64,000 nt of DNA from Flavobacteriales bacterium. GTDB lineage: Bacteria > Bacteroidota > Bacteroidia > Flavobacteriales > Schleiferiaceae. Made by a program: the position numbers and the translations under genes. The stretch spans positions 31,473-95,472 of the forward strand of contig JAAXJR010000050.1 in the NCBI GenBank assembly GCA_012269745.1. Direction: 5' to 3'. This document shows, in pieces, positions 56,171 to 63,881 of this stretch; within the stretch, counting starts at the first letter, position 1, and every line of letters begins with the position of its first letter. Below the pieces are notes generated by a model that was not told the DNA's origin, did no database searches, and saw only the letters and a list, made by a program, of their open reading frames with translations.

Positions 56171-56830
56171 TTACTTTTCTCCGTTCCATTCTGCAAAGAA
56201 TTGGTTTAGAAATCCTTCCATGTATTTATGACGTTCCAAGGCGATGGCCTTTCCAGTCTCGGTATTCATGAGATCCTTCAGTAAAAGCAGTTTCTCATAA
56301 AAGTGATTAATTGTCGGCGCTGTCGATTTTTTATACTCCTCCTTGGTCATATTTAGATTTGGCTCAATTTCAGGATCATACAACGCTCTGTTTTTGAACC
56401 CTCCGTAATTAAAAGTGCGTGCAATACCAATGGCGCCAATGGCATCTAATCGATCTGCATCTTGAACGATGTCTAGCTCAATGCTTTCGTGAGTTCGGTT
56501 GTTATGTCCTCCTTTGAAGCTTACATTTTCTATGATTGCTATCACATGTGCAATCTTCTGAGCATCGAAACATTGTGATTCTAGATATTCCCTTGCTTTT
56601 AGTGGTCCGATTTTCTCATCGCCATCGTGAAACTTAGAATCAGCAATGTCGTGCAACAGTGCAGCGAGTTCTACCACCACTAAATCGCATTGCTCTTTGG
56701 CAGCAATCAATTTGGCGTTCTTCCATACGCGCTCTATGTGGAACCAGTCGTGACCTCCTTCGGCACCTGATAAGGTGTCTTTAACGAAGGAAATACAATC
56801 AGTAATCAATGTAGATGAGTGGGTATTCAT
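56171..56830 (-). CDS. HD-domain phosphohydrolase (YedJ-like)
   Basis: A 219-residue metal-dependent hydrolase. Metal ligands are His31 in GGHDWFHIERV, the His-Asp pair of LLHDIAD (60-61) and the Asp in IVQDADRLDAIGAIGIART. That last segment is characteristic of the YedJ group. These enzymes hydrolyse nucleotides or dinucleotides; the natural substrate of YedJ is uncertain. It is divergent from the membrane protein gene at 56883, sharing about 50 bases of intergenic sequence. Confidence 0.84.
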   Translation of the reverse strand: MNTHSSTLITDCISFVKDTLSGAEGGHDWFHIERVWKNAKLIAAKEQCDLVVVELAALLHDIADSKFHDGDEKIGPLKAREYLESQCFDAQKIAHVIAIIENVSFKGGHNNRTHESIELDIVQDADRLDAIGAIGIARTFNYGGFKNRALYDPEIEPNLNMTKEEYKKSTAPTINHFYEKLLLLKDLMNTETGKAIALERHKYMEGFLNQFFAEWNGEK

Positions 56831-56882
56831 TTAGCAGAGTTTTAGTTGTGTGAAATTACTGCGAAGAATTACATTTATCCCG

Positions 56883-57590
56883 ATGAAAGCAACGACACCT
56901 CAAAGACTTAAAAACTTTCTAGAAAGTACGTTTTTAGACGTTCTTGGAGTGGCTTTGGTCATTGGAGTAAGTATTGCACTTGGCTTTCACAATACCGTGG
57001 TGAATGGTTTGCCCATTGGTTGGTTCTCTACCGTAGGGGCAGGGGTGAGCATGATGGTTACTCGTTTGGTTACCAAGCGAAATAATATCGGTAACCTCAT
57101 CGGGCTATTAACAGCTGTAAATAGCGCAGTGGTTGATTATTATTTAGGTAATGAGGCTGCTATTCTCACATATCCTATTTCATTTCTGGGTGCTGGAGTG
57201 AGCTATCTCTACTGGAAACGCCGACCGAATAGGATTCCACGAAAAATAGATAGTATTTTCTTCTACAACATTGGTATTGCCCTAGTGCTCGCAATTGGAT
57301 TGAACTACATAGGGTTCACTGACTTTTTATCTGAACCGATTGGAGATAAGATGTCAAAATTCTTAGTGACTTCGGCGATTACAGGAATTACCTATAGCGG
57401 TATTTTGAATACTCCGCGAATGTATGCGGATACTTGGGCCTCTTGGCAGATTTACAACGTGCTAAAGCTTTACCAAAACATTCTCTTCGGCAATGTTGCC
57501 TACATTTTGAAGTACTGCTTCTACTTATTTAACGCAGCTCTAGCGTGGTTCGTTTGGCACTGGATCAGACGAAACGGGGATACCGAGTAG
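56883..57590 (+). CDS. Membrane protein, possible PnuC-family transporter
   Basis: A 235-residue membrane protein with about seven hydrophobic segments. NNIGNLIGLLTAVNSAVVDYY, ILTYPISFLGAGVSYLYW, and TWASWQIYNVLKLYQNILFG with KYCFYLFNAALAWFVW resemble PnuC-type transporters, but I give the match as probable only. I use the ATG at 56883; a GTG 33 bases upstream extends the frame over a TACATTTA promoter-like box. The 3' end overlaps the convergent GT4 gene by 51 bases. If it is PnuC, the window has two such transporters. Confidence 0.68.
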   Translation: MKATTPQRLKNFLESTFLDVLGVALVIGVSIALGFHNTVVNGLPIGWFSTVGAGVSMMVTRLVTKRNNIGNLIGLLTAVNSAVVDYYLGNEAAILTYPISFLGAGVSYLYWKRRPNRIPRKIDSIFFYNIGIALVLAIGLNYIGFTDFLSEPIGDKMSKFLVTSAITGITYSGILNTPRMYADTWASWQIYNVLKLYQNILFGNVAYILKYCFYLFNAALAWFVWHWIRRNGDTE

Positions 57591-58706
57591 ATTTCCGTAG
57601 ACCTTTTCAACTTTTTGGGCCATAAGACCTAAGTCAAACATTTTCAAGGCTTTAACGGAAGCAGTTTTTCCCATGGCTTTACTTTGTTCTGGGTTGAGGC
57701 TTAGTTTTAGTAAGCCTTTAGCGAGCGCTTCTGCATTTTGCATAGGAACTAGATAGCCGTGCTTGCCGTCTTCAATGAGTTCAGCATTTGCGGCGATGTC
57801 GGATACTACGCAAGGTTTCTCCATGCCCATAGCTTCAATAATTCCAATAGGCAGGCCTTCCCATAAAGAGGATAGTGCATAGGCATCACAAGCACTTAGG
57901 AGCTCTGGAACGTCAGTTCTAAAGCCTGGGAATGAAATTCGGTGGTACACGTTAAGTTCTTGAGCAAGTTGTTTCGCTGCCTCTAAGAGCGGACCATCGC
58001 CTGCCATCAAAAAGTGAATATTCGCATCCTTTTCAGCAGCAATAGCAGCGGCACGAACCATATTTAATGGGTCCTTTTGAACCGTCATCCGTACGATGTA
58101 AGCGACGCAAAAGGAATCCGTTGGTATGCCACATTCTTTCCTTATGCTATCCCTCATGTTGTTTTCAGGATTGAAGCGAGTAAAATCCACTCCATTGTGT
58201 ATAACAGAGGCACTTTGCATAGGGAAGTAGGACGATCCTTCAGCTAAATTGGCTTCGCTCACACAAATGGTATGATCCGCTTTAGAAATGAGGAATCGTT
58301 CGCTGGTATTTCTTGCTGTAAATAAAAGCTTGCCTTGGTTAGGATGAAAACTCCACCCATGAACTGTGTACACCAAAGGGAGATTCAACTCTGAAGCGCT
58401 CCGAAATACGTTAGAGGCAGCTCTAGTCCCGTGAGCATGAACGACACTCGCTTTTTCCTCGCTAAGAATTTGGGTGACTTTGTTCTTTACAAGGGGGTTA
58501 AAAGGGATAGTGGTAGGTACTACATAGTTTGTAATGCCCATCTTGTTAAGTGCATCAATCATAGGGCCATCCGTGAAGCTAATCACAATGCTTCGAAATT
58601 TCTTAGGGTCTAATCGCGAAACTAGGCTAAGAACATGGCTTTCTCCACCGCCTATTTTACCTTGACGGATGAGATGCGCAATAGTTAAAGGTGATTGATT
58701 CATCAT
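57540..58706 (-). CDS. GT4-family glycosyltransferase
   Basis: A 388-residue GT-B glycosyltransferase. The acceptor half begins AHLIRQGKIGGGESHVLSL, with VVHAHGTRAASNVF. The nucleotide-sugar half has SVIHNGVDFTRF, VQKDPLNMVRAAAIA, FLMAGDGPLLEAAK, and the GT4 catalytic/donor signature SSLWEGLPIGIIEAMGMEKP with the EX7E Glu residues. Target glycan unknown. It stands alone; its 3' end runs 51 bases into the convergent membrane protein gene. Confidence 0.9.
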   Translation of the reverse strand: MMNQSPLTIAHLIRQGKIGGGESHVLSLVSRLDPKKFRSIVISFTDGPMIDALNKMGITNYVVPTTIPFNPLVKNKVTQILSEEKASVVHAHGTRAASNVFRSASELNLPLVYTVHGWSFHPNQGKLLFTARNTSERFLISKADHTICVSEANLAEGSSYFPMQSASVIHNGVDFTRFNPENNMRDSIRKECGIPTDSFCVAYIVRMTVQKDPLNMVRAAAIAAEKDANIHFLMAGDGPLLEAAKQLAQELNVYHRISFPGFRTDVPELLSACDAYALSSLWEGLPIGIIEAMGMEKPCVVSDIAANAELIEDGKHGYLVPMQNAEALAKGLLKLSLNPEQSKAMGKTASVKALKMFDLGLMAQKVEKVYGNLLGIPVSSDPVPNEPR

Positions 58707-58794
58707 ATTTCTTGCTCCTTATCAAAGCCAAGAAAGACAAATAATCCTACCTCTTAACAGCAGGATAAGCTATGCGTAGAAAAGAGAATATGAG

Positions 58795-59730
58795 TTAAAG
58801 CGTATGCTGACGGTTTTTATTGATGGTCATTTTAAGCACATCGGGCCTGCTATAATGCCCTGTAGGGTCAAAGTTCTGTCGCTCGGCAAATACATCGTTG
58901 ATATTTAGATGCACTTCGTAAAGCCCTTCTTCACCGCATTGGGGTTCGAGCATCCAACTGCCGTCTGGGTGCGCAACACAGCTGCCTCCATCAGCGATAA
59001 GTTCATCGTTGTTTTCCAGCAATACGTTTAGATGTGGGGTGTTTTCAGGGTAATCGCTCTTGCGCATCAGACCACTTACAGAAACAAAAAAGCTACGTCC
59101 TTCCTTGGCTGCGAAACGGGTGATGTCTTCAGTAATTCTCTTTGCTCCCGGCCAAACAGCTACGTGAAGGTTTTCCCCTTGTGCTTGGAGCGCTGTGCGT
59201 GCCAACGGCATCCAGTTTTCCCAACAATTCAATCCACCAACGGTGAAGGGAGGAAGTGGGTGAGTAGTGAGTCCGTTTCCATCCCCAGGCGACCACACCA
59301 ATCGTTCTTCATACGTCGGACAAAGCTTTCTGTGCACCGAGCAGATCGTTCCTTCATTGTTGATGTAAACGAGGCTACAGTAAAGACTGTGGCCGCTTCT
59401 GTCCATGGGTCTTTCAATGATTCCGAGGTACACAGCAATGCCGTGTTCTTTGGCAGATGCACAAACGGTATCTAAATCACCACGTTCAATAACCACTGCC
59501 GCCTGCACATAATGGGCGAAGATTTCTTTTTGAACGGGATTGTTAAAATTGGACCCATTAGAAGTGCTCAACCAGAAAGGATACCCAGGCAAAGTGCCTT
59601 CACCAAAAACAACTAAACCACATCCTTTTGTGGCTGCATCTGCTATGTACTGAATGATTTTTACTGTAGTCGCTTCACGGTCGCACCATATTGGTGCAAT
59701 CTGGGCAAGTCCAACTTTTATTGAGTCCAT
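58795..59730 (-). CDS. Carbon-nitrogen hydrolase (nitrilase branch)
   Basis: A 311-residue member of the nitrilase superfamily. The catalytic triad is visible: Glu44 in FGEGTLPGYPFW, Lys135 in VHRKLCPTYEE, and Cys169 in GGLNCWENW. The PGYP and NCWENW sequences are typical of true nitrilases and cyanide hydratases rather than amidases, so the enzyme should hydrolyse a nitrile to an acid and ammonia. It is two bases from the conserved 135-residue gene upstream, and the two are probably co-transcribed. Natural substrate unknown. Confidence 0.9.
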   Translation of the reverse strand: MDSIKVGLAQIAPIWCDREATTVKIIQYIADAATKGCGLVVFGEGTLPGYPFWLSTSNGSNFNNPVQKEIFAHYVQAAVVIERGDLDTVCASAKEHGIAVYLGIIERPMDRSGHSLYCSLVYINNEGTICSVHRKLCPTYEERLVWSPGDGNGLTTHPLPPFTVGGLNCWENWMPLARTALQAQGENLHVAVWPGAKRITEDITRFAAKEGRSFFVSVSGLMRKSDYPENTPHLNVLLENNDELIADGGSCVAHPDGSWMLEPQCGEEGLYEVHLNINDVFAERQNFDPTGHYSRPDVLKMTINKNRQHTL

Positions 59731-59732
59731 AG

Positions 59733-60140
59733 TTATCGAACTAATATTCCTTGTTTCTGTAAGACGGGTAGGGGCTCGCTGAAGGCCATATCAATAGTCC
59801 CAGGACCAAAAATATATTTACGGTCTTTCATCCGACCGCCTTCGAAGAAACTCACCCAATACTCATTGAACAAATCAAATATCTCCGGCATCATTGGCTC
59901 TAGCTTTGCCGCTGATTTCGCAGGGAGCACCTTGACCATTTTACGCAGCGTAGCCGTGCTTTTGCCGCCTTTTGTCTCTAAATCGCTATATCCCTTGCTT
60001 TGGACTAGAATATTCTCCAAAGGACCATCAGTATCGTTAATCAAATGCATCCACCATGTAGTATCACCGTGCTCATCAGTCACCTCTAAAGCAGCGACAT
60101 AAACGTTTTTAACCTCAGGTATTTCAATGTCTTTTCTCAT
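59733..60140 (-). CDS. Conserved Bacteroidota protein of unknown function
   Basis: A 135-residue cytosolic protein. The sequence MRKDIEIPEVKNVYVAALEV, then GDTTWWMHLINDTDGPLENIL, and LPAKSAAKLEPMMPEI matches a short family widely present in Bacteroidota. As I recall, it is sometimes annotated as a phenylalanyl-tRNA synthetase alpha subunit; nothing in this sequence shows a synthetase domain. It lies two bases before the nitrilase gene. Function unknown. Confidence 0.75.
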   Translation of the reverse strand: MRKDIEIPEVKNVYVAALEVTDEHGDTTWWMHLINDTDGPLENILVQSKGYSDLETKGGKSTATLRKMVKVLPAKSAAKLEPMMPEIFDLFNEYWVSFFEGGRMKDRKYIFGPGTIDMAFSEPLPVLQKQGILVR

Positions 60141-60171
60141 GTGGGGCCAATTTTAGGCGCCTGCAAGATAC

Positions 60172-61860
60172 TTAATACCCTACAGCTTGACCGTCCTTGC
60201 GGCTTTCACTTGCACCGTGATAGAACCCAGTTTCCGGATCGCGGTAGATGGCTTGATAACCGCCATAGATACCTCGAGCGAATCCCACCTTGTGGCCTCG
60301 TCCCATCAAGCCTCGAACTGTTTCGTAAGGAATACCACTTTCAACATGTATTTCCCCCTTATCCGTAGATGGACCTGTTACCGGTGAACTTCCACCGCTG
60401 TGGTCCCAGCGAGGTGCATCTCCGGCCTCTTGCACATTCATGCCGTAATCCACCATATTCATTACGATTTGCGCATGGCCTTGCGGTTGAAAATCGCCGC
60501 CCATCACCCCGAAGCTCATTAGTGGCGCGCCATCTTTTGTGATGAATGCCGGAATAATGGTGTGGAATGGGCGTTTACCCGGTTCATAAGTGTTATTGAA
60601 CCCTTCCTCAAGGCTGAACAACTCACCACGGTCTTGAAGCATAAAACCTAGTCCTGGAGGAACCATGCCGGATCCCATTCCTCGGTAATTGCTTTGGATC
60701 AAACTGATCATGTTGCCGTCTTTATCGGCCACAGTCAAATAAATGGTTTCTCCGGCGCTAATCTCACCTGCGTCGTAGGTTGAGGCATAAGGCTTCAACT
60801 CATTAAAGTTTTCTGCCGCATATTCTTTGCTTAACAAAGCCTCAACAGGAACTTCGGCCATGTCCATATCAGCATAGTACTTCGCACGGTCTTCAAAGAC
60901 GCGCTTCTTTGCTTCAGTAAACAAGTGCAGGTGCTCTTCACTGCCCCAGCGTACCTCGCTGAAGTCTTTGTTTTCAAGAATGTTCAACAATTGTAACGCG
61001 GCGATTCCTTGCCCATTTGGAGGCAATTCCCAAACGTCGAACCCGCGATAATTCACACTTACAGGCTCTACCCATTGGCTGTGGTGCGAACTCAAATCTT
61101 CTAATGATAGAAATCCGCCTTGTTCTTTGATAAAGGTGGTGATTGTCTGGGCGACCTCACCTTCGTAAAATCCTTCGCGACCTTTTTTAGCAATGGCTCT
61201 GTAGGTATCGGCCAGTGCTGGGTTGCGATAGCGGTCCCCATTCTTTGGACGTTCACCACCGTTTGGATCGTAATAGGTTTCCTTGATGTTTGGATACCCC
61301 ATGCGTGAAAATCGATCGATAGAACCTAGGTAATATCCAATCAATTCTGTCACGGGAAATCCTTCCTCAGCATATCCAATTGCAGGAGCCAAAATTTTCT
61401 TGAGCGGCATAGATCCAAACTTATCGTGAAGAGAGGTCCATCCGTCTACGGCACCAGGAACACTCACTGGAAGCGGTCCATAAGCGGGTATCTTTTCAAG
61501 CCCCATAGCTTTCAGTGTATCTAGGGTCATAGATTTTGGAGAGCGTCCGCTGCCGTTAAGACCATAGAGCTTTTGCGTTTTTGCATCCCATACTATGGCA
61601 AAAAGATCACCTCCGACGCCACAACCAGTGGGCTCCATAAGGCCGAGCGCCGCATTGGCAGCGATGGCAGCATCTATTGCGTTTCCACCTTGCTTTAAAA
61701 TATCCAATCCAATCTGAGAGGCCAGGGGATGCGAGGTACACACCATTCCGTGTTCGGCGAGCACAGGACTGCGCGTTTGAAAGGTTGCTCCGTTGACCCT
61801 GTCTTGAGCACTTAGTGATAGAAAGCTAATAGTAGAAATTGCGAGTAGAAGTAATCTCAT
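60172..61860 (-). CDS. ggt: Gamma-glutamyltransferase
   Basis: A 562-residue exported enzyme that cleaves gamma-glutamyl bonds of glutathione. A signal peptide (LLLAISTISFLSLSAQ) is followed by the large-subunit region (GGNAIDAAIAANAALGL with MEPTGCGVGGDLF). Self-cleavage should release the small subunit at Thr372 in GETIYLTVADKDGN, the nucleophile. SNYRGMGSGMVPPGLGFMLQ and FGVMGGDFQPQGH fit the family. The protein should sit in the periplasm. A structured intergenic region of 370 bases lies upstream. Confidence 0.94.
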   Translation of the reverse strand: MRLLLLAISTISFLSLSAQDRVNGATFQTRSPVLAEHGMVCTSHPLASQIGLDILKQGGNAIDAAIAANAALGLMEPTGCGVGGDLFAIVWDAKTQKLYGLNGSGRSPKSMTLDTLKAMGLEKIPAYGPLPVSVPGAVDGWTSLHDKFGSMPLKKILAPAIGYAEEGFPVTELIGYYLGSIDRFSRMGYPNIKETYYDPNGGERPKNGDRYRNPALADTYRAIAKKGREGFYEGEVAQTITTFIKEQGGFLSLEDLSSHHSQWVEPVSVNYRGFDVWELPPNGQGIAALQLLNILENKDFSEVRWGSEEHLHLFTEAKKRVFEDRAKYYADMDMAEVPVEALLSKEYAAENFNELKPYASTYDAGEISAGETIYLTVADKDGNMISLIQSNYRGMGSGMVPPGLGFMLQDRGELFSLEEGFNNTYEPGKRPFHTIIPAFITKDGAPLMSFGVMGGDFQPQGHAQIVMNMVDYGMNVQEAGDAPRWDHSGGSSPVTGPSTDKGEIHVESGIPYETVRGLMGRGHKVGFARGIYGGYQAIYRDPETGFYHGASESRKDGQAVGY

Positions 61861-62127
61861 AAGTCAGTTAGTTGAAGTCCCAAATTAAGGATTTCGAACT
61901 TGACTTTGTTCATGGGTTTACTTCCCGAAACACCTCACGGGAAACTTCAAGTCATATTCATTGGCACCGTTCAATTTCATCTATGAATCTGTTTTTGATC
62001 AGATTTACGCCTCCTTTATTCGAGTTAGTTTTGTTCGGAATATTCCGAACACACGTTTGGAATCACGTGTAATTCCAGAATCCCAATGTTTTCGGTATCT
62101 TCACAAAAAAGGAATACTAAAGATGTT
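61861..62127. other. Structured intergenic stretch without genes
   Basis: Between ggt and the tRNA remnant there is no ORF I can support. It contains a nested inverted repeat (outer ACTTGA/TCAAGT at 61898-61903 and 61947-61952, inner TTCCCG/CGGGAA at 61922-61927 and 61938-61943) and a palindrome cluster at 62033-62076, listed separately. TTAATTTG on the minus strand upstream of ggt is one base from the promoter consensus. Confidence 0.6.
62033..62076. repeat. Palindrome cluster
   Basis: A perfect 18-bp palindrome (GTTCGGAAT and its complement, 62033-62050) is followed immediately by ACACGT and its complement ACGTGT around an 8-base spacer (62051-62070), interleaved with a third inverted pair GGAAT/ATTCC (62059-62063, 62072-62076). 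GGAAT or its complement thus occurs four times in 40 bases. This is too ordered to be chance and looks like a protein-binding or recombination region. Confidence 0.7.
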
Positions 62128-62174
62128 CATGACTGGCAGTCAAGAGGTCGTGGGTTCGAATCCCGTCTTCTCCA
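62128..62174 (+). other. 3' half of a tRNA-Ala(GGC) gene, candidate attachment-site scar
   Basis: The sequence contains the anticodon arm (loop CTGGCAG with GGC anticodon; stem intact except position 28, A where T is expected), an AGGTC variable loop, a T-arm with loop TTCGAAT, the 3' acceptor strand CTTCTCC and discriminator A. No D-arm or 5' acceptor strand (expected GGAGAAG) lies upstream, so it cannot fold as a tRNA. CCA is not encoded. Such 3' halves are typical products of integrase recombination at tRNA genes. Confidence 0.8.
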
Positions 62175-62230
62175 TCTTACACTAGGGAAGTTATGTATAA
62201 CAGGCCTCATGCACTATTAAATCTATTAAA

Positions 62231-62983
62231 ATGAAACAACTTTTCATACTACTTATATTCCCGTTAACAATTAGTGCTCAATTGAGTTTTTCTGAAATGT
62301 TAATCCATGATTCAGATACTCTGATATTAAATGAATCATTGATCTCATTATTGCCAAAATGTGAATTATCAATAATTGAAATGGACTCTCTAGATTACAG
62401 GGAGATATTGTGGAAGATTAAAAATCAAAAAGTAACATTATTCGCAGTAGGTAAAGTAAGATCGAATTATAAAGAGGATTTTAGTTTTACAGAAATGATC
62501 AAATTGGATTACTTAAATCTATCCCTAGATCCTGACAGTTGCATAGGACTACATAGTCGAATGTTCATATGTCAACTTGACGATTATATAAATATTTACG
62601 ATAGAGAATATTTGTATTGCTTTACTAACAACACTTTATCTCAAGTGGAAATTTTTGACAACTCAATGACCTATCAAAGTGTGTTGATGGATTCCTCTAA
62701 CTTGATAAAACATATTGCAATAAATAATAAGGTTCTGATGCGCGATCTATCCGAGCAGCTTCCATATAATACTACAGTATATGTGTCTATCACTACGGGA
62801 GATTCTAGAAGCGGGTTTGTTACTTCGTTGGCGCGTTCAAGTGGGTATGCCGATTTTGATAACGCCATTATTGAGGCAATAAATAGAATAAGTGATTTTT
62901 CCGTTTATTACTTTGGAGGGAAGCCGCTGAAAAGGGAATTTTTAGTAATAATCAAGCTTGAGTCAATAATCAATTATATTTAA
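62231..62983 (+). CDS. Hypothetical exported protein, weakly TonB C-terminus-like
   Basis: A 250-residue protein with a signal peptide (MKQLFILLIFPLTISAQ). The gene is clearly AT-richer than the chromosome to the left. The middle has Asp/Ser-rich beta segments with two Cys (SCIGLHSRMFICQLDD). The last 65 residues (VYVSITTGDSRSGFVTSL, then YADFDNAIIEAINRISDF) recall the TonB C-terminal domain fold, but without TonB box or membrane anchor; the match is weak. It lies directly right of the tRNA remnant. Function unknown. Confidence 0.65.
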   Translation: MKQLFILLIFPLTISAQLSFSEMLIHDSDTLILNESLISLLPKCELSIIEMDSLDYREILWKIKNQKVTLFAVGKVRSNYKEDFSFTEMIKLDYLNLSLDPDSCIGLHSRMFICQLDDYINIYDREYLYCFTNNTLSQVEIFDNSMTYQSVLMDSSNLIKHIAINNKVLMRDLSEQLPYNTTVYVSITTGDSRSGFVTSLARSSGYADFDNAIIEAINRISDFSVYYFGGKPLKREFLVIIKLESIINYI

Positions 62984-63090
62984 TTCCTCGATTCCGCAAC
63001 GGAGAGAGGGGGAAATGAACTTAAGCGCACAAACCGCTGAAAATCATATATTTAAAAGAGCATCAAGGCGCAGTGCAACCTCATAACCAA

Positions 63091-63620
63091 GGGTCAGGTC
63101 TTTTTTCTGGGGAATAATCTAATTTAAGCAAAGACTTTTTGAAGTCTGTAGAGGAACAATTTGGTGTTGCTGACCCCTCTAAGGTTGGCTCTGAAGAGTT
63201 TGATTTGAGCGTTTAGGGACTCGGCATGTGCATTGGTACTTCTGTTGTTGAAGAAGGCTAGTATTCCTGGCAGCCCAATGTGGAAATGATCGTCATGCAT
63301 AAAATGGTTTGTATTTCCACTGTGTATAAACCTATTTCCATAAGAATAATTACTTGTAAACCCATTAGCTTCTGCTATTGAGAAGAATGCATTTACCAGT
63401 GAGACGCTTGCATTTCTATATGCATTGTCTTGTGTCAACTCTTTTCCATCGGAGCATACTTCGCGTATATCCACCCCTTTCTCTTTGAGTTCTGCGATGG
63501 TCTTTAAGACATGGTCCTTAATGCCGTAACCCGGTGAGGTGTTGCCTCCACCCGAGGAGGTCAATTTCAAAAAGTCTTTGCTAAATCAGACCGCTCCCGA
63601 AGAAAAAAACTTGTCCCCCC
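63091..63620. mobile_element. Short IS-derived element with imperfect terminal inverted repeats
   Basis: The two ends match in inverted orientation. AGCAAAGACTTTTTGAA occurs on the plus strand at 63126-63142 and on the minus strand at 63588-63572. Outwards the similarity continues as TCTAATTT/TCTGATTT, a T-run with C, and GGG at the ends. The interior codes on the minus strand for a transposase C-terminus at the left end and something else at the right. No flanking direct repeat is visible. It is too short to be autonomous. Confidence 0.65.
63124..63570 (-). pseudogene. Chimeric ORF: metallopeptidase-like segment fused to ISL3-type transposase C-terminus
   Basis: An open frame of 148 codons, closed on the 5' side by a TGA within the inverted repeat; the first usable start is TTG at 63570. 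The first 100 residues end in NHFMHDDHFHIGL, whose HxH resembles the zinc site of LAS/M15-type peptidases; the upstream zinc ligands are not evident. From about residue 102 the sequence switches to ILAFFNNRSTNAHAESLNA and RLQKVFA, the C-terminal end of an ISL3/ISAon1-type transposase including its catalytic Glu. The first part may be an orphan toxin tip of an Rhs-type protein. I doubt that either part is functional as it stands. Confidence 0.65.
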
Positions 63621-63629
63621 TTCTTTTAG

Positions 63630-63881
63630 CTATCCAGATTGAAAACAATCTAATTGATAAATGAATTTATTATGATTAAAAGATACCTTCAAAAGTCTAC
63701 CTAATGCCCTGGATTCTTTAATCCCAATGTCATAAGGATAGTAAAACTTAGGATCGTTTTTTTTCTGTTTGAAAATACCCTTTAATTCTTCTACGGTCAA
63801 ATTGTCGATAATGATTTCCTCTACCAATTTATTGGTGCGATTATCAAAAACACTAATGACTCTTTCTATTTTCATATCCAT
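63630..63881 (-). CDS. Small protein, candidate immunity protein
   Basis: An 83-residue cytosolic protein: VISVFDNRTNKLVEEIIIDN, LTVEELKGIFKQKKNDP, then FYYPYDIG and a closing helix-strand. It resembles small uncharacterised proteins (DUF7683-like) that often follow Rhs-type toxins in Bacteroidota; I hold this with moderate confidence. The ATG overlaps the stop of the gene upstream (TAATG), as is common for toxin-immunity pairs. A second in-frame ATG lies two codons in. Partner toxin extends beyond the window. Confidence 0.65.
   Translation of the reverse strand: MDMKIERVISVFDNRTNKLVEEIIIDNLTVEELKGIFKQKKNDPKFYYPYDIGIKESRALGRLLKVSFNHNKFIYQLDCFQSG

Noticed and set aside
59032..59475. 147-codon ORF on the plus strand
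   Set aside because: It lies wholly antisense to the nitrilase active-site region and has no domain pattern.
62100..62174. A complete tRNA gene
   Set aside because: Only anticodon arm, variable loop, T-arm and 3' acceptor strand are present. No D-arm or matching 5' acceptor strand lies upstream within the required distance.
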